Of a stretch of 5,625 nt of DNA, positions 4,277 through 5,625 are shown in pieces. The stretch is taken from NCBI GenBank assembly GCA_029858545.1, contig JAOUFA010000259.1:1-5625 (forward strand), given 5' to 3'. Under the pieces are notes generated by a model. That model had not been told where the DNA came from and ran no database searches. It saw only the letters and a list, made by a program, of their open reading frames with translations. A program made the translations under genes and the position numbers. The stretch's first letter is position 1. Every line of letters begins with the position of its first letter. The stretch comes from Betaproteobacteria bacterium (lineage in GTDB: Bacteria; Pseudomonadota; Gammaproteobacteria; Burkholderiales; SG8-39).

Positions 4277-5482
4277 ATGGAACGCTCTGCATCATTTCTC
4301 GCCCTTCTTGCCGTTGCGCTTGTCGTCGCAGCGTGCAGCCGTGACGACGGCAGCATTCGCATCGGCCACGTCGCGCCGCTCACCGGCGGTATCGCCCATC
4401 TCGGCAAAGACAACGAGAACGGCGCACGTCTGGCGATCGAGGAAGCGAATGCGGCAAAACTGAAACTCGGCGGCAAGCTGGTGAAATTCACGCTGCTTAC
4501 CGAGGACGATCAGGCCGATCCCAAAGTCGGTACCACGGTCGCGCAAAAACTTGTCGATGCCAAGGTTGCCGGCGTTATCGGACACCTGAACTCCGGTACC
4601 TCGATACCTGCTTCATCGATCTACAACCGCGCCGGAGTCCCGATGATCTCGGGATCCGCCACCAATCCCAAGTTTACCGAGCAGGGTTTTGCGGGCGTAT
4701 TCCGTGTGGTTGGGCGCGACGACCAGCAGGGACCCGCGATCGCGAGCTATCTTGCGAGCGAAAGAAAACCCAAGGTCGTCGCGCTGATTGACGACGCCAC
4801 GGCCTATGGCGAGGGACTCGCCAACGAGGTCGAGAAGACGCTTAAGCTTTTGGGTGTCCAGGTTCTTGCGCGTGAAAAGGGTAGCGACAAGACGGCGGAC
4901 TGGAAGGCCGTGCTGACCAAGATCAAGGGCCAGAACCCGGATGCCGTCTTCTACGGGGGTATGGATGCTACGGCGGGACCTCTGATCAAGCAGGGTCGCG
5001 AGCTCGGCATCAAGGCGGTGTTCACCTTCGGTGACGGCGCGTGCACTGACAAGATGAAGGAACTCGCTGGCGAAGCAGCCGAGGGACTCTTGTGTTCGCA
5101 AGCGGGAATTCCCCCTCAGGCCGCGTCAAAGAAATTCCTCAATGCCTACAAGGCGCGCTTCAACGCCGATCCGATTCTCTATGCGCCTTTCACCTATGAC
5201 GCGACCAACTTGCTCATTGAGGCGATGAAGAAGGTCAACTCGACCAATCCAGCGAAATATCTTCCGGAACTGCAGCGCATCAGTTACAACGGCTCAACCG
5301 GCCGCATCGAGTTTGATGACAAAGGTGATCGTAAGGATGCTGAGATCACGATCTTCAGTATGAAGACGGGCAAGATCGCACCGATTGCGGTCGTCAAGGC
5401 GGGCAGGACCCTGGACTACGAGCAATTCCTGAAGACCATGACGCCCGCCGGGGGGGCGGACGATACCGCAACGGCGAAGTAG
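4277..5482 (+). CDS. livK: Branched-chain amino acid ABC transporter substrate-binding protein (LivK/LivJ-like), putative lipoprotein
   Basis: This 401-residue protein is a type I periplasmic binding protein (Peripla_BP_6) that would capture leucine/isoleucine/valine, or a related amino acid or amide, for a Liv-type ABC transporter. Family marks are IRIGHVAPLTGGIAHLGKDNENGARLAIEEAN (residues about 26-57), GHLNSGTSIPASSIYNRAGVPMISGSATNP in the ligand-cleft region, and TAYGEGLANEV. The next gene is livH, which strongly supports the role. The start ATG has a strong Shine-Dalgarno and leads into MERSASFLALLAVALVVAACS, where VAAC is a lipobox with Cys20, so the protein is predicted to be lipid-anchored; the E. 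coli LivJ/LivK proteins are soluble. Cys256 and Cys273 are close enough for a disulfide (inference). A promoter precedes the gene and a terminator-like hairpin follows. Exact ligand specificity cannot be read from sequence; aliphatic amide or urea binders share the fold. Confidence 0.93.
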   Translation: MERSASFLALLAVALVVAACSRDDGSIRIGHVAPLTGGIAHLGKDNENGARLAIEEANAAKLKLGGKLVKFTLLTEDDQADPKVGTTVAQKLVDAKVAGVIGHLNSGTSIPASSIYNRAGVPMISGSATNPKFTEQGFAGVFRVVGRDDQQGPAIASYLASERKPKVVALIDDATAYGEGLANEVEKTLKLLGVQVLAREKGSDKTADWKAVLTKIKGQNPDAVFYGGMDATAGPLIKQGRELGIKAVFTFGDGACTDKMKELAGEAAEGLLCSQAGIPPQAASKKFLNAYKARFNADPILYAPFTYDATNLLIEAMKKVNSTNPAKYLPELQRISYNGSTGRIEFDDKGDRKDAEITIFSMKTGKIAPIAVVKAGRTLDYEQFLKTMTPAGGADDTATAK

Positions 5483-5503
5483 CCGCGCCCGGATTTGATT
5501 TCC

Positions 5504-5534
5504 AGACGGCACCTTAGGGTGCCGTTTCTGTTTC
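5504..5534 (+). terminator. Terminator-like hairpin between the livK-like gene and livH
   Basis: ACGGCACC (5506-5513) pairs perfectly with GGTGCCGT (5518-5525) around the loop TTAG. The stem can grow by a G-U and an A-U pair, and it is followed by the T-rich TTTCTGTTTC. It starts 21 nt after the stop codon and would end or attenuate transcription before livH. Confidence 0.75.
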
Positions 5535-5564
5535 GCTGATGGCTTTGCTAGGCTTGCCGCTCGA

Positions 5565-5625
5565 ATGGACATATTCCTGCAACAGTTGATCAATGGCGTT
5601 ACGCTCGGCGCGGTGTATGCCGTGG
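5565..5625 (+). CDS. livH: LivH-type branched-chain amino acid permease, 3' end cut by window edge
   Basis: Only the first 20 codons are present, reading MDIFLQQLINGVTLGAVYAV. This is the typical N-terminus of LivH, the inner-membrane permease subunit that pairs with LivM and the LivG/LivF ATPases; Q-Q-L-I-N-G-(V/L)-T-L-G-(A/S)-V-Y-A is characteristic and begins the first membrane helix. It lies 82 nt after the binding-protein gene, on the same strand. No good Shine-Dalgarno precedes the ATG (an AGG at 5550-5552 is 12 nt away). The remaining transporter genes are expected beyond the right edge. Confidence 0.85.
   Translation, partial: MDIFLQQLINGVTLGAVYAV

Noticed and set aside
3154..4295. 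Long minus-strand open frames at 3154-3741 and 3642-4295
   Set aside because: Both run across identified plus-strand genes and their intergenic signals, and the translated products are Arg-rich and unlike proteins.
1..5625. Mobile elements, CRISPR arrays, tRNA/rRNA genes, toxin-antitoxin or defence genes
   Set aside because: No terminal inverted repeats, transposase or integrase motifs, spaced identical repeats or tRNA cloverleaf were seen. Nearly all coding space is taken by identified genes and no gene-free stretch exceeds about 210 bp.

Overview
The window is an ordinary, gene-dense chromosomal stretch from a GC-rich Gram-negative bacterium, most likely a betaproteobacterium. That placement rests on protein resemblance, not on a marker gene. 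IlvD is of the short, proteobacterial/actinobacterial-like type. The small class I cytochrome c resembles cytochrome c551/c552. The neighbouring PA2779 and PA2778 families are typical of beta- and gammaproteobacteria. A LivK-type binding protein sits directly before livH. I see no insertion sequence, integrase, CRISPR array, tRNA, rRNA or phage gene.

Layout from left to right: (1) 1-1424 (+), the C-terminal five-sixths or so of ilvD, dihydroxy-acid dehydratase, cut by the left edge and ending in a stem-loop around its stop codon. (2) 1471-2043 (-), a convergent DUF924 gene of unknown function. (3) 2044-2249, a divergent intergenic region with a 10-bp palindrome and three imperfect 15-bp tandem repeats. 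(4) 2250-2642 (+), a small exported protein of the PA2779 family, followed after 3 nt by (5) 2646-3599 (+), a PA2778-family lipoprotein with a C39-like cysteine peptidase domain and TPRs. A canonical-looking intrinsic terminator lies inside the signal-peptide codons of this second gene. (6) 3600-3776, an intergenic region with two abutting palindromes and a plausible promoter. (7) 3777-4085 (+), a periplasmic c551-type monohaem cytochrome c with its own strong terminator. (8) 4086-4276, that terminator and then a good sigma70-type promoter. (9) 4277-5482 (+), a branched-chain amino acid (LivK/LivJ-like) binding lipoprotein, followed by a terminator-like hairpin. (10) 5565-5625 (+), the first 20 codons of livH, the permease of the same transporter, cut by the right edge.

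How they fit together: ilvD (valine/isoleucine synthesis) and livK-livH (branched-chain amino acid uptake) share a theme but are separate transcription units. The PA2779-PA2778 pair is the least understood part: an exported small protein with a C-terminal membrane segment, next to a lipid-anchored putative cysteine peptidase. The observations most worth checking are the terminator embedded in the peptidase gene, a possible 15-bp RNA helix joining the two ends of the cytochrome c mRNA, and the 15-bp repeats before the PA2779 gene. I found no clear wholly new multi-gene system; the candidates are regulatory structures and the poorly characterised pair.
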